The notes under the pieces are model-generated. The model ran no database searches. It saw nothing but the letters and a program-made list of their open reading frames with translations, and was not told the DNA's origin. Shown here piece after piece: positions 8,888 to 19,600 of a stretch of DNA of 64,000 nucleotides. Positions within the stretch are counted from its first letter, which is position 1, and each line of letters begins with the position of its first letter. Source of the stretch: an uncultured Leptolyngbyaceae cyanobacterium (lineage in GTDB: Bacteria; Cyanobacteriota; Cyanobacteriia; Leptolyngbyales; Leptolyngbyaceae); NCBI GenBank assembly GCA_938023035.1, contig CALIDI010000013.1, positions 1-64,000 of the forward strand, given 5' to 3'. The translations under genes and the position numbers were made by a program.

Positions 8888-9677
8888 AAGCAATCGCGCG
8901 AATTCATTGCGCCCTCTCAACTCCTTCTCAAATTTATCGGAGTCTGAACCGACAGACAATCACGCTTGCCACCAGCTTCGGCAGATATTTACAAAATCGC
9001 CCCTCTTAAAGAAAACCTTGCCCCCTTACCCTGCATCCCTCAGGAAAGGCAGGCTATGACGCTGGTTCACAACAAGTTGCAGCAGTTTCTTCTTGCCCTG
9101 ACCGTTGAGTGCAATAGAGCCAGTGAGCAATCTGTACCCAATCCATACCAGTGGTTACCGGGTTGACTCTGCTTGACTGACAAATCTTTTTCCTTCATCC
9201 CTACATCCCTGCTTCCCCAGTGGGAGAAAGGACTTCAAACCGGGAATCTGGCTGCAAAGCCCCTAGCCCGTTTTGGGAGAGGGGCATCGCCCTGACAAGC
9301 ATTCAAGCAAGGGGTAAGAGAGTTCAAACTTTGTTTGTCAATCAGCAAGTCAGCCGAAAAATCATCCATAAAGTTCGTGTAAAGCACCCATTTGGAGGAT
9401 GTCTTTTCATAGGAATCTTGCAAACACAAGAAAACTTCAGTATTATGTGATACATCGGTTTTTGCGAAAACTCCCAGAACATCCAGCCATTTGCAACAAT
9501 ACTTAATATTTTTCGGCTGCAATTTTAGGTTTATTATTCTACTGGCTTTGAATTGCCCTAGTTTTTGTTTTTGGAGCTGGCGACGGTGTACGGCAGCTAG
9601 GGCCAATGTCTTTACTCAGGGTGTTTTACAGGCTCGGGGTCGCCAATTTCTGGTGTGATTGGTGTGGGAAAAGTTTG
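8888..9677. other. Long upstream region of the surface operon
   Basis: About 790 bases without a convincing gene. Positions 9207-9320 are an inverted copy of repeat family D. The 9330-9560 part is AT-rich compared with the flanks and is the likely location of the promoter of the four-gene surface operon, but no promoter boxes can be named with confidence. Confidence 0.5.
9207..9320 (-). repeat. Interspersed repeat family D, copy 2 (inverted)
   Basis: The reverse complement reads CTTGAATGCTTGTCAGGG, GCCCCTCTCCCAAAACGGG and CAGATTCCCGGTTTGAAGTC, matching 1214-1335 block by block. The ACTTCAAACCGGGAATCTGG part is the best preserved. Confidence 0.7.
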
Positions 9678-10646
9678 ATGCGCATGTTTATATCGTTGAG
9701 GCAATGGTTGCGTCGCGGGCTTTTTGTCCTGGTCGGTCTTCTGATCAGCTTGAGTCTGTGGGGCGTTGTGACTGCGGGGCAGGCACAGGAGATTACGATT
9801 ACGAATACGGCGACGGCTGGTTTTGCCGATGGGGCAGGGGTGCCTCAACCGGTTGTTACTTCCAATGCAACAACTGTTAGGGCAACTGTGAATCCCTCTG
9901 AGTTGGTGATTATAAAGACGGGCGATCGCGCCTCTGCGGAGCCGGGTGATTCGGTTGTTTATCGGATTTTGGTGCAGAACACTGGGCAGACCGTGATTAC
10001 CGATTTGCAGGTTGTGGATACGTTGCCCTTTGGGACAAAGTATTTAGCGAATTCCGGGCGGGCTGCCTTGGCAGGGGTACCGGTTAACTTTGCTTCGCCG
10101 CCTAGCCAAAATGGTCGCACTCTTACCTTCTCCCCTGTGACAACCCTGAATCCGGGTCAGACCCTGACCCTTACCTACGCTGTGGTGCTCACTCCCGATG
10201 CAATTCGGGGAAATGGGCGAAATTTGGCAGTGGCTAACGGCAATGCCGGTGGTTTACCAGTTGTAAGTAACCCCGCCACTTTTGTGCTGGCGATTCGCCC
10301 TGGGATTTTGGCCGACTGTGGCACCATCATTGGGCGTGTCTTTGTGGATAAGAATTTTGATGGTGAACAGCAACCCGGTGAGCCAGGGGTACCAAATGCC
10401 GTTATTTATTTTGACGACGGCAATCGGGTGACGACGGACTCAGAGGGTCTGTTTTCTCTCGCCTATGTGGTTGCCGGAACCCGTACAGCAACTCTGGATT
10501 TGACCAGCTTGCCAGGTTATACCGTCGCTCCTAACCTCTACCGAATTGAGCAAAACAGCACCGCTCGGATGGTGAAATTGTCTCCGGGGGGGCTAGCTCG
10601 AATGAACTTTGCAGTGACTCCGACGTTCCAAGAAGGGCAGCGATAG
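9678..10646 (+). CDS. Secreted DUF11 / SdrD_B-like domain protein
   Basis: This 322-residue exported protein opens with a signal sequence (about residues 1-37, ending near AGQAQ). A DUF11-type domain follows at about 60-200, with VIIKTGDRASAEPGDSVVYR, VVDTLPFGTKYL and LNPGQTLTLTY. The last third (about 215-320) is a carboxypeptidase-regulatory/SdrD_B-like fold with GRVFVDKNFDGEQQPGEPG, where the Asp/Asn residues form a likely calcium loop. I chose ATG 9678 (MRMFIS...) because it starts the signal peptide; ATG 9684 is equally possible. The next gene begins one base after the stop, so the four genes up to 20935 form an operon. A structural or adhesive role at the cell surface is inferred. Confidence 0.82.
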   Translation: MRMFISLRQWLRRGLFVLVGLLISLSLWGVVTAGQAQEITITNTATAGFADGAGVPQPVVTSNATTVRATVNPSELVIIKTGDRASAEPGDSVVYRILVQNTGQTVITDLQVVDTLPFGTKYLANSGRAALAGVPVNFASPPSQNGRTLTFSPVTTLNPGQTLTLTYAVVLTPDAIRGNGRNLAVANGNAGGLPVVSNPATFVLAIRPGILADCGTIIGRVFVDKNFDGEQQPGEPGVPNAVIYFDDGNRVTTDSEGLFSLAYVVAGTRTATLDLTSLPGYTVAPNLYRIEQNSTARMVKLSPGGLARMNFAVTPTFQEGQR

Positions 10647-10647
10647 T

Positions 10648-13600
10648 ATGCGAAACAGCTCTACGATTGGTCTAGCTTTGTTATCATCGCTAGTCGGCGC
10701 GATCGCGGTAATGCCTGCAAAATTGCAGGCAGCAACCGTGGCAGAGGCTGCCCCTGTCGCTGCCGCCAGTAGTTCCCACAAGGTGAACGCTGACAAGTTG
10801 GAACAGCGCGCTCCTGATCAGGCTTCTTTGCTAGCTCAAGGGGTGGCCCCCGTTCGGATTTTGGCTCCCACGGAGGCGGTGACCGGGGCACAAACCACAA
10901 ATCTAGTAGTTCAGTATGGGGCGGGAACCCAGGTGAGCGTGCAGGTGAACGGTCAACCCATTGACCCTGCAACCCCCACCCAAACCCAGGTGAATGATGA
11001 TGGCAGCGTTACCCAGGTATGGTACGCATTGCCCCTGCGCCGAGGCGAAAACACCCTGACGGTGCAACCAGAAGGGGGGGGCGCAGTAAGCGCGACCCTG
11101 CGGGTGCAGGAACTGGCGGCTCGGATTGTGTTTCTGCCGACGGGAGAACCCCGCATCCCGGCGGATGGCCGCTCGGCCTTGACGATCGAGGGGCAAGTTG
11201 TCGATGGAGACGGCAATGCATTGGAACAAGAGGTGGTGGTCACTCTAACGGCCAGTGCGGGCACGTTTATCGGTGCTGACCATGATAAGGATTTGCCTGG
11301 TTTTCAGGTGCTGGCACGCAATGGCAAGTTTTCTGCTCAGTTGCAATCGACGCTGCAAGCCCAGAAGGTGCGAGTGCGGGCAGCTGTAGAGTTGAAGGAT
11401 CGCCGTACCCAGCGAAGTGGCGATCGCCCCCTCCCCCCCCAGCAGGAACGGTTGAATGAATTGTCGGATCGGGCGGCGGTGAGTCAGCCGACACTGTTGA
11501 ATCCAAGCATTTCTCCGGTGGCTCCGTTAGAATCGCGATCGCCCGGAAGTCCCTTGGGAGAAGCGGTGCAGGTACTCGAAGCCTACACCCAAGTGGACTT
11601 CATCACGGATTTGCGCCAACCAATTGTTTCGGGTTCGGTCAACATTCGTCTGGGAGAGCGCGGTACCGACTTCTACGGCAGCTTCCGCGACTTTCTCAAC
11701 CCTGATTTGCTCAAGGATGGGTTTGGTGCTGAGTTTTCTACGGCTCTGTTTGCTCAAGGCCGGGTGGGCGGCTGGCTAATCACAGGAGCCTTTAACAATC
11801 AGCGCCCCCTTAACCAAATCTGCGATGGCACCACCCGCCTCTTCCGCGATCCGCAGTTTTGCGATCAGGTCTACCCGACCTATGGAGATAGCTCTACCAC
11901 AGATTATCTCACCCCCTCCATCGACAGTGTTTACTTCCGCATGGAGCGCACCTCTCCCGTGGCTGGGGCAGGCAGCGACTACTTTATGTGGGGCGACTAT
12001 ACCTCGGCGGAGCTTGCCAATCCTTCCCAATTCTATACGGCGACTAGCCGCCAGTTACACGGCTTTAAGGGGAATTACAATCTGGGGAATTTCCAGATTA
12101 CGGCGATGTATGCCAATAACCTGGAAGCTTACCAGCGAGACACAATCGCGCCCAATGGTACTAGCGGCTATTACTTTTTGTCGCGGCGGCTGGTGGTGGG
12201 TGGTAGCGAAGTTGTTCGGCTGGAGACGGAGGAAATCAACCGACCCGGAACCGTGGTGGAGAGTAAACAGCTTTACCGGGGAGCTGATTATGAGATTGAC
12301 TACGACCGTGGCACCCTCCTATTTCGCCGACCCGTTCTGCAAACCGAGTTTGATCTGTTTGGTCGCACCCTAGTGCGTCGGATTGTGGTGACTTACCAGC
12401 ATCGGGGGAATGGCACGGGGGGCGGTAACCTCTATGCAGGCCGGGTGCAGTTTAACTTCTCGCGGGAGTTTGGCTCAGAAAGCTGGGTAGGGGCCACCTA
12501 CCTGAATGAAAACCAGGGCGATCGCACCTTTGAACTGTACGGTTTCGATGCCTGGATTCCCCTGGGTAAGGAGGGCCGCTTCCTGGCAGAAATTGCCCGA
12601 TCAAGGAATGACTCGATTTTCCGTGGTAACGTCCAGGGCACAGCTCTGCGGTTCGAAGCCTATGCGCCCCTATTCAACGACAATCTGTTTGGGCGGGCTT
12701 ATTACCGCACGATTGACGAAAACTTCTCTAACAATGCCACCTTTAGCTTTACGCCAGGGCAAACCCGCTACGGTGCGGAACTCATCGCCAAATTAGGGAA
12801 AACCACGCGATTCCAGTTTCAGGTGGATCGGGAAGAAAACTTTGGCATTTCGACCCAGGTGCGAACCAATCCAGTCGATTTGTTTAACCCCTTGCCAGAG
12901 CCAGTTCCCGGTGCTAGGGTTGATAACAAAGTGACGACTTTGCGGGCAGGGGTGGTACAAAAGCTGGGAGCAGCAGATCTGAGCCTGGATTTTGTTAGTC
13001 GCTCTCGTAGCGATCGCGCCACGGGCTTATTGAATCAGGACAGCAACCAACTGGTCAGCCGCTTTACCTACCCAATTACCGATAGGATTACCTTTCGTGC
13101 TCAAAACGAGCTAAATCTGGGCAGCCGTAAAGATCCGATCTATCCTGATCGCACGACGGTGGGGGTCGATTGGAGTGTGATGCCGGGCTTGACGATGCGG
13201 TTAGCGCAGCAGTTTATTTCGTCAACGTCCCAGTTTCGCTCGAACTCTATTACCAGCTTAGACGTGATCATGGATCACAAGCTGGCGGAAGATACCACCA
13301 TGACCGGGCGTTACTCGGTACTGAATGGGGTGAACGGCTTCACCAGCCAGGGGGCGATCGGACTGAACCATCGGATTCGTCTGACTCCCGGGCTGAAGCT
13401 CAATCTAGCCTATGAGCGGATTTTTGGGAATATCTTTGCCTACAACTCTGCCGGACAACAGTTTGCTCAGCCCTATGCGTTTGGCCAAAGCTCTGCCTCG
13501 CTGGGGGTAACGGAGGGGGATAGCTACAGTGTGGGGCTGGAGTATACCGATGACCCTCTATTTAAAGCTAGTGCCCGGGTTGAATATCGAACCTCTGACT

Positions 13601-14409
13601 TTTCTAACAGTTTAGTGATTTCCGCAGGGGCGGTGGGCAAAATTTCCCCGTCACTAACGGCACTGGTGCGCTATCAGCAGGGTAACTTTGCCAACCAGTT
13701 GATTCGGGATCAGGGCTTAGGGGACACCATTAATCTAAAGGTGGGGCTGGCCTACCGTGACCCAAAGAATGATAAGTTCAACGCTTTGCTGCGCTACGAG
13801 TTTCGCCAAAACCCGGCGACATTGCCCGATAACCTCTTGAGCTTTAGCGGTACAGGGTCTACGGCGCACTTATTCGCTATAGAAGCCCTATATGCTCCTA
13901 GTTGGCGTTGGGAGTTTTACGCCAAGTACGCCCTGCGAGATACCAAGTCTTATCTAGCGCAGGATTTGATTGGAACTAACTCCATTTCTCTAACCCAGTT
14001 GCGAGCGGCCTATCGTTTTGCCTACCGCTGGGATGCGGCGATTGAAACTCGCTGGATTAGCCAATCCCTGATAGGCTTTGATGAATTTGGCATCGTGACA
14101 GAATTGGGCTATTACCTGACGCCCAATCTGCGGCTGGCTGCGGGGTATGCCTTTGGTAAAGCACGGGATGTCGATTTTGGCGATCGCAGCCGGGGTGGGC
14201 CTTACGTCACACTGACCCTGAAGCTGAGTGACTTATTTGGCTTTGGCTTACAACCGGTGGCGCCCCCGCAGCAACGAGAGTCTGAAGTCCCGCTCGCAAC
14301 GGATGCCCCCCCTCGCACCTCGGCCACTTCAATGCCGGTACTAACTCCTACTCCAGAAGCTACTTCCTCAGCACCGCAGGAACCTACGACCGGAGGGCAA
14401 GAACAATGA
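10648..14409 (+). CDS. Large outer-membrane protein: Ig-like domain plus beta-barrel
   Basis: This 1253-residue protein has a signal peptide (about 1-29) and then one or two Ig-like domains at about 67-245; the PADGRSALTIEGQVVDGDG part resembles Big_1/invasin-type folds. From about 305 to 1205 the sequence shows the alternating aromatic/polar pattern of transmembrane beta-strands, with EVVRLETEEINRPGTVV and GADYEIDYDRGTLLFRRP in the middle, a motif I associate with big surface barrel proteins of several phyla. The C-terminus (about 1210-1253) is Pro/Thr-rich and probably disordered. It is likely an outer-membrane barrel that displays or exports surface material. It overlaps the next gene by four bases (ATGA). 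TonB-box features were not seen, so a TonB receptor is not favoured. Confidence 0.75.
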   Translation: MRNSSTIGLALLSSLVGAIAVMPAKLQAATVAEAAPVAAASSSHKVNADKLEQRAPDQASLLAQGVAPVRILAPTEAVTGAQTTNLVVQYGAGTQVSVQVNGQPIDPATPTQTQVNDDGSVTQVWYALPLRRGENTLTVQPEGGGAVSATLRVQELAARIVFLPTGEPRIPADGRSALTIEGQVVDGDGNALEQEVVVTLTASAGTFIGADHDKDLPGFQVLARNGKFSAQLQSTLQAQKVRVRAAVELKDRRTQRSGDRPLPPQQERLNELSDRAAVSQPTLLNPSISPVAPLESRSPGSPLGEAVQVLEAYTQVDFITDLRQPIVSGSVNIRLGERGTDFYGSFRDFLNPDLLKDGFGAEFSTALFAQGRVGGWLITGAFNNQRPLNQICDGTTRLFRDPQFCDQVYPTYGDSSTTDYLTPSIDSVYFRMERTSPVAGAGSDYFMWGDYTSAELANPSQFYTATSRQLHGFKGNYNLGNFQITAMYANNLEAYQRDTIAPNGTSGYYFLSRRLVVGGSEVVRLETEEINRPGTVVESKQLYRGADYEIDYDRGTLLFRRPVLQTEFDLFGRTLVRRIVVTYQHRGNGTGGGNLYAGRVQFNFSREFGSESWVGATYLNENQGDRTFELYGFDAWIPLGKEGRFLAEIARSRNDSIFRGNVQGTALRFEAYAPLFNDNLFGRAYYRTIDENFSNNATFSFTPGQTRYGAELIAKLGKTTRFQFQVDREENFGISTQVRTNPVDLFNPLPEPVPGARVDNKVTTLRAGVVQKLGAADLSLDFVSRSRSDRATGLLNQDSNQLVSRFTYPITDRITFRAQNELNLGSRKDPIYPDRTTVGVDWSVMPGLTMRLAQQFISSTSQFRSNSITSLDVIMDHKLAEDTTMTGRYSVLNGVNGFTSQGAIGLNHRIRLTPGLKLNLAYERIFGNIFAYNSAGQQFAQPYAFGQSSASLGVTEGDSYSVGLEYTDDPLFKASARVEYRTSDFSNSLVISAGAVGKISPSLTALVRYQQGNFANQLIRDQGLGDTINLKVGLAYRDPKNDKFNALLRYEFRQNPATLPDNLLSFSGTGSTAHLFAIEALYAPSWRWEFYAKYALRDTKSYLAQDLIGTNSISLTQLRAAYRFAYRWDAAIETRWISQSLIGFDEFGIVTELGYYLTPNLRLAAGYAFGKARDVDFGDRSRGGPYVTLTLKLSDLFGFGLQPVAPPQQRESEVPLATDAPPRTSATSMPVLTPTPEATSSAPQEPTTGGQEQ

Positions 14410-16640
14410 GAACACTCAGCGCCTATCTAACTGCTGCTGCGCTGCTGCTGGCTTCGACAGGAACCTTTGTTCCGGTTCCTCTTGCCCAAGCCCAGGCACC
14501 GACGGCTTTACGAGTCATTGTGAATAGCCATCAGGATGGAGCGATCGCACCTGATGATCAGCTCACCCTGCGGGAGGCCATTTTGATTGTGAACGGTGTT
14601 TTATCCGTGGAGCAACTTAGCCTGACTGAGCAGAGTCAGGTGATGCCCATCAGTGGCGAAGTTTCACGCATTGAGTTTAACCTCCCCGCCGAGCAGACCA
14701 CTATTGAATTGATTAGTCTACTGCCCGACCTGATTCGGGATGGCATTGTGATTGATGGCACGACCCAGCCCGGTTATGGTCGCGACCCAGTGATTAACGA
14801 ATTGCCCACCCCAAAACCCGTAGTGGCCATTACCCCCCGGCCTGGAGTGGAGGTAAAGCGAGGGCTAACAATAACGGCTAATAATGTCACGATTCGGGGT
14901 TTGAGTCTCTACGGCTTCACAGGGGATTTAAGCGACCCCACCCGTGGAGAATTCTTTGATCTGCGCGGCTGGGAAACTCGTATGCTTAACCCCCGTGGAC
15001 TCCATCGCGCGACCGCAACGGTTCCTCCCGCCGATATCTTTATTGCTCACAAACAACCACCGCCGGATATTACAAAGCAACAACCTCCTGCCAACTTTGC
15101 GGTCTACTATCCCGATGATTTCCCGGCTCGCAATGTCGTGATCGAAGACAACTGGCTGGGCTTCCCCCCCGTTTTAGACGAGAATGTGCGACCTGTCACT
15201 CCGGCCACGCGATCTGCCTTTGGTGTTTCCGTATTTAACGGTACGGGCACGACCATTCGACGCAACTGGATCGCGAATCATGACGGTAGTGGCATTATTA
15301 CAGCGGTCAATGCCGAACAACTCTTGGTCACGGAGAATGTAATCACGGGGAATGGTGTGGCGGGGATGCCCGACGCCATTCGTCTAGAGGGGAAAGTGAA
15401 CCAGGCCAAGATTGCTGGAAACCTGGTCTGTGGCAATGATGGGAGTGGCGTTTATCTGTTTAAGCCAGAGGGGGCTGTCGCCATTGAAAATAACCTGCTA
15501 ACCCACAACAGTCGGCGTTTGCGACGGGCGGCTATTTATCTGATGGGGAGTCAGCACCAGGTAACGGGGAACCAGATTCGTAACCAAACCGGGCCAGGGG
15601 TGGTGATAATGGCAAGCCCGCGCAGTGTGGGCAACCGCATTCAAAACAATCAATTTTCGGCGCTGGAGGGGCTGAGCATTGACTTGGTGCAATTGCATCA
15701 AACCCAGGTCTATGACTATCAGCGGGGAGATGGCCCCAACCCGCCGCGAGATTCTCATAATCGTCGTAAAGATACGGCCAATGCTGGGGTGAATGCGCCC
15801 CGGTTTGTGTCGCGCGAGTTTTACGCTCTGGGTACCCAGGTTGGCTCGGCGGCAAATATGGCTCTGTTGGCAGGAGCCGAGCAGGCAACAGCAGTGGAAA
15901 TATTTGGTACAGCGGATCCTGGGACAGAGGTGGAGCTTTATCGCACCATTGGGGAAGATAGCTCTGGCTATGCTCCCCTGGCAGAATCTTTGGGAACTGT
16001 GCTAACCGATGCGCAGGGTAAGTTTAAGCGGGTGGTGACGGGCCTGCGGTTGGGCGATCGCATTAGCGCTACTGCCACTCACCCTAACGATGGCACCTCT
16101 GAGCCGGCTGCGACGGCTGTAATTCGTAGCCTGGATGCCCAACCAGAGCGGGCAACTTCGCCCTTGGCTTCGGTTCCGCGTTGTGTCACGGCCTATGTGC
16201 CCCCAGCGCCTCCTGCGGTTGAACCAGAGCCACCTGTAGAAGTACCGATTCGGATTCAAGTGCCCACCCGTATCCACTTTGCCCTTGACCAATCATTCAT
16301 TAGTCCATTGACAGCCAGAGTGCTTGATCGGGTAGCGGAGGTGATGCTCAAAAACCCAGCCCTGGTGGTAGATATTGAGGGGCATACGGATCCCCGTGCC
16401 AGCGATGCCTACAACCTGGAATTGGGTCAGCGGCGGGCACTTTCGGCGCGTAACTACCTGATTCGTAAGGGCATTGCCCCCGAACGCATGACCATTCGCT
16501 CTTTGGGTGAGCGGCAGCGGTTGACTCAGGGGTCGTCACGCCTCGATTATGCCCGCGATCGCCGGGTTGAGTTTAGATTCCGAGATGCCAGAGGGTTAGA
16601 GCTAATCGTCCAGGAAGAAGACTTACAAATTGAACGATAG
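14406..16640 (+). CDS. Beta-helix protein with C-terminal OmpA domain
   Basis: This 744-residue exported protein has a signal peptide (about 1-29), then a DQLTLREAI segment that resembles the CSLREA element found before beta-helix domains. Repeating NVTIRGLSL, NVVIEDNWLGF, TIRRNWI, LLVTENVITGNG and AIENNLLTHN motifs between about 150 and 430 indicate a right-handed parallel beta-helix. The last 120 residues are an OmpA-like peptidoglycan-binding domain: IHFALDQSFISP, then VDIEGHTDPRASDAYNLELG and RRALSARNYLIRKGI. This arrangement would tie a surface-facing helix to the cell wall in the periplasm. Translation is probably coupled to the upstream barrel gene through the ATGA overlap. Confidence 0.85.
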   Translation: MRTLSAYLTAAALLLASTGTFVPVPLAQAQAPTALRVIVNSHQDGAIAPDDQLTLREAILIVNGVLSVEQLSLTEQSQVMPISGEVSRIEFNLPAEQTTIELISLLPDLIRDGIVIDGTTQPGYGRDPVINELPTPKPVVAITPRPGVEVKRGLTITANNVTIRGLSLYGFTGDLSDPTRGEFFDLRGWETRMLNPRGLHRATATVPPADIFIAHKQPPPDITKQQPPANFAVYYPDDFPARNVVIEDNWLGFPPVLDENVRPVTPATRSAFGVSVFNGTGTTIRRNWIANHDGSGIITAVNAEQLLVTENVITGNGVAGMPDAIRLEGKVNQAKIAGNLVCGNDGSGVYLFKPEGAVAIENNLLTHNSRRLRRAAIYLMGSQHQVTGNQIRNQTGPGVVIMASPRSVGNRIQNNQFSALEGLSIDLVQLHQTQVYDYQRGDGPNPPRDSHNRRKDTANAGVNAPRFVSREFYALGTQVGSAANMALLAGAEQATAVEIFGTADPGTEVELYRTIGEDSSGYAPLAESLGTVLTDAQGKFKRVVTGLRLGDRISATATHPNDGTSEPAATAVIRSLDAQPERATSPLASVPRCVTAYVPPAPPAVEPEPPVEVPIRIQVPTRIHFALDQSFISPLTARVLDRVAEVMLKNPALVVDIEGHTDPRASDAYNLELGQRRALSARNYLIRKGIAPERMTIRSLGERQRLTQGSSRLDYARDRRVEFRFRDARGLELIVQEEDLQIER

Positions 16641-16648
16641 GGTAGCGA

Positions 16649-19600
16649 GTGAGTGTGAGTGACGTGAATAGACCAGTATCCGGAAACCACGACGGTGAAT
16701 CTCGTGGCGTTGATCGGTGGATTGATGCCAGTGCAGTTGTTTCTAACGCCCTGACGACGGCAACGGCTGCCGCCCAGGGAGACAGCCAGCCGCCACGACT
16801 CTGGCACTATGGCTCCTCTTTACTGGCTGGAAGCTTGGCAATCGCGGCCAGTTGGGCGATTGCCCCTGCATCTGCCCAGGCTCAGACCACTCAACTGCCC
16901 TCTACCCCTGGTTTAGTGTTTCAAACCAACGGGCCGGCCAGTTGCGCGGGCATTGGTGACTGGTACACAACCGCGGGCATTGCTGGTGGACCCAACTGTC
17001 CCACAGCGCCGGGGGATCCTTTTGCTGCCTATCCGATTGGTTCGGTCGTTGGTGCCGGCACTGATACGACCAACCCTGCCACCAATCGCTTGCACCGGTT
17101 CTTTATTAGTGTCACTCCTCAAGATCTAATAGATGCAGGGGGATCTGTGATTGTGCAAGTGCTCGATGCTGAGAGCAATGGCGATGGCCTACCAGCCGCA
17201 ACCACCCTGGATCGAGATCAGGTAAATGGGATCAACGTAGCAAACCCCAACTTTTCCCTGGCCTGCAATGCGGCAAATAACAACAACTGTGACCCGACCC
17301 GCTTTACCCTGCGAAATGTAACCACGAACACAGTGATCAGTACCGTGACAGTGCCCGGTGGCACACCGAGTGGCTTCACAATTACCTTTCCCAGCATTAC
17401 TACCCCCGGTATCTACGAAGTCACCAGTGAAACCGGTGCCCTGTTTATCAATGGTGACAACACCCCCCGACTCAATGACGACCAAAATAGCTTCTCGATT
17501 GTGGTGACAGGGGTTAGCAACCTGCTCATTGGCCAGTTTCAGGGCTCGGTTGAGTTTTTCAACTCTAACCTATCGAGTACTACTCCGACTAACTTAACGC
17601 TTTATTTTTTAGTGGGACCTGGTACGGGCAGCCTATTTTTGCGCAACTTTGATATGGATGGAACTGGAGGAGGCCAAGCGATTCAGTACGCTAGCCCCCC
17701 GGGTGGCCTTGGCACTTCACCTGGCACCGTTTCTGGGAATGCCAACTGGAATGGCGGAGGTACCCTCAACACGGGTGGCGATACAATTGCAGGTCTAAAC
17801 ACAATCAATGACGCCGGTACCTGGCAGTTTCGAGTAATCAACTTCCGTCCGAGCAACCAGGCCATTTTTGAAGCGAATACGGGAGATACTCCGGCTGCCC
17901 GACTGCCGTTGTTTGACTCGGAGCCACAGCGAGCTGGCAACTTTGTGATCACACCGGATACAACACTGACGACCACGATCGGTACCCCGGTGGATCATCC
18001 CTTTACAGTGACCAATAACTTCTTTACAACGGATATTGTTAACCTGGCCCTGACAGGTACCGATCCTAACTATACAGTGCAGTTGATTAACGCAGCCACA
18101 AACCTCCCCCTCACGGATACCGATGGGGATGGCGTGCCAGATACGGGAATTTTGCAAGTTGGCCAGACGATCAACCTAATCCTGCGGGTGACTCCAAATG
18201 CGGGGGCGGTCGGTGCAGATACGACGGTGATTAGCGCGACTTCCTTTATGGATCGGGAGGTGCGCCAGCAGGCAAGTAATGGCGCACCTGTGCCTCAAAC
18301 AGTAACCAAAATTACGAACATTCCTGGCACGATTGGGGATACGGTCTTTAACGACATCAATGGTAATGGCGTGCAGGAGGCGGGTGAGCTAGGGCAGGCA
18401 GGAGTGCTGGTGATGCTCACGGGCACGGATGTGAATGGCAACCCGGTCACCCTGACGACCACGACGGATGCTAATGGTAATTACCAGTTTGCCAATGTGC
18501 CGCCGGGAAACTATACGGTGATGCTGACGTTGCCCCCCGGGTTTGCGGCCACGACGGCCACGACGCAAACAGTAACCCTGGCCGCTGGACAATCGATCAC
18601 GACCGTCGATTTTGGCATTCGCCAATTGGCGTCGGTTGGGGATACGGTCTTTCTCGATGCCAACGGTAATGGTGTGCAGGATGGCGGTGAAGCCGGCATT
18701 GGCAGTGTCACCCTCACCTTGACGGGTACCGATATAAATGGCAACCCGGTCAGCCGCACGACGACTACCAACCCGGCAGGTAACTACCTATTTACGGATT
18801 TACCGCCAGGAACTTATACAGTTACTGCGACGCCCCCGGCTGGGTTTAATGCCACCACTCCCAACCCCCAAACGGTAACAGTGGCGGCAGGGCAAGCGAT
18901 TACGACTGTTGACTTTGGCTTTAGACAGGCTCCCGGCGTGATTGGGGATACGGTCTTTAACGACATCAATGGTAATGGCGCGCAGGAGGCGGGTGAGCCA
19001 GGGCTGGCAGGAGTGCTGGTGACGCTTATGGGCACGGATGTCAATGGCAACTTGGTCACCCTGACGACCACGACGGATGCCAATGGTAATTACCAGTTTG
19101 CTAATGTTCTGCCGGGGAACTATACGGTCACCATTACGCCGCCGGGTGGGTTCGCAGGAACCACCCCTACTACACTGCCTGTAACCCTGCTACCGAATCA
19201 GGTCATTAATACGATTGACTTTGGGCTTCGCCAGATTCCTGGAAATATTGGCGATACGGTCTTCAATGATGTGAATGGCAATGGGGTGCAAGACCTAGGT
19301 GAGGTGGGTGTAGGGGGAGTTACGGTGACGCTCACAGGGACAGATGCCAATGGCAACCCGGTCGCCCTGACGACCACGACGAATTCTAGTGGTAATTACC
19401 AGTTCACAAATGTTCCCCCTGGTAGCTACAGCGTGACGATTACGCCACCCCTAGGGCAAATTGTCACGAACTCCAACCCTCAGACCGTGAGTCTGTTACC
19501 TGGCCAGACCGTTAACGATATTGACTTTGGGCTGACGGTGACTACGGGTATTATTGGCGATCGCGTCTTTAACGACTTCAATGGCGATGGTGTGCAAACT

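Noticed and set aside
9235-9606. 123-residue minus-strand open frame
   Set aside because: Its C-terminal part is encoded by repeat D and the rest has no recognisable feature.
10648-14409. TonB-dependent receptor annotation for the barrel protein
   Set aside because: No TonB box or plug domain was seen; the N-terminal part is Ig-like.
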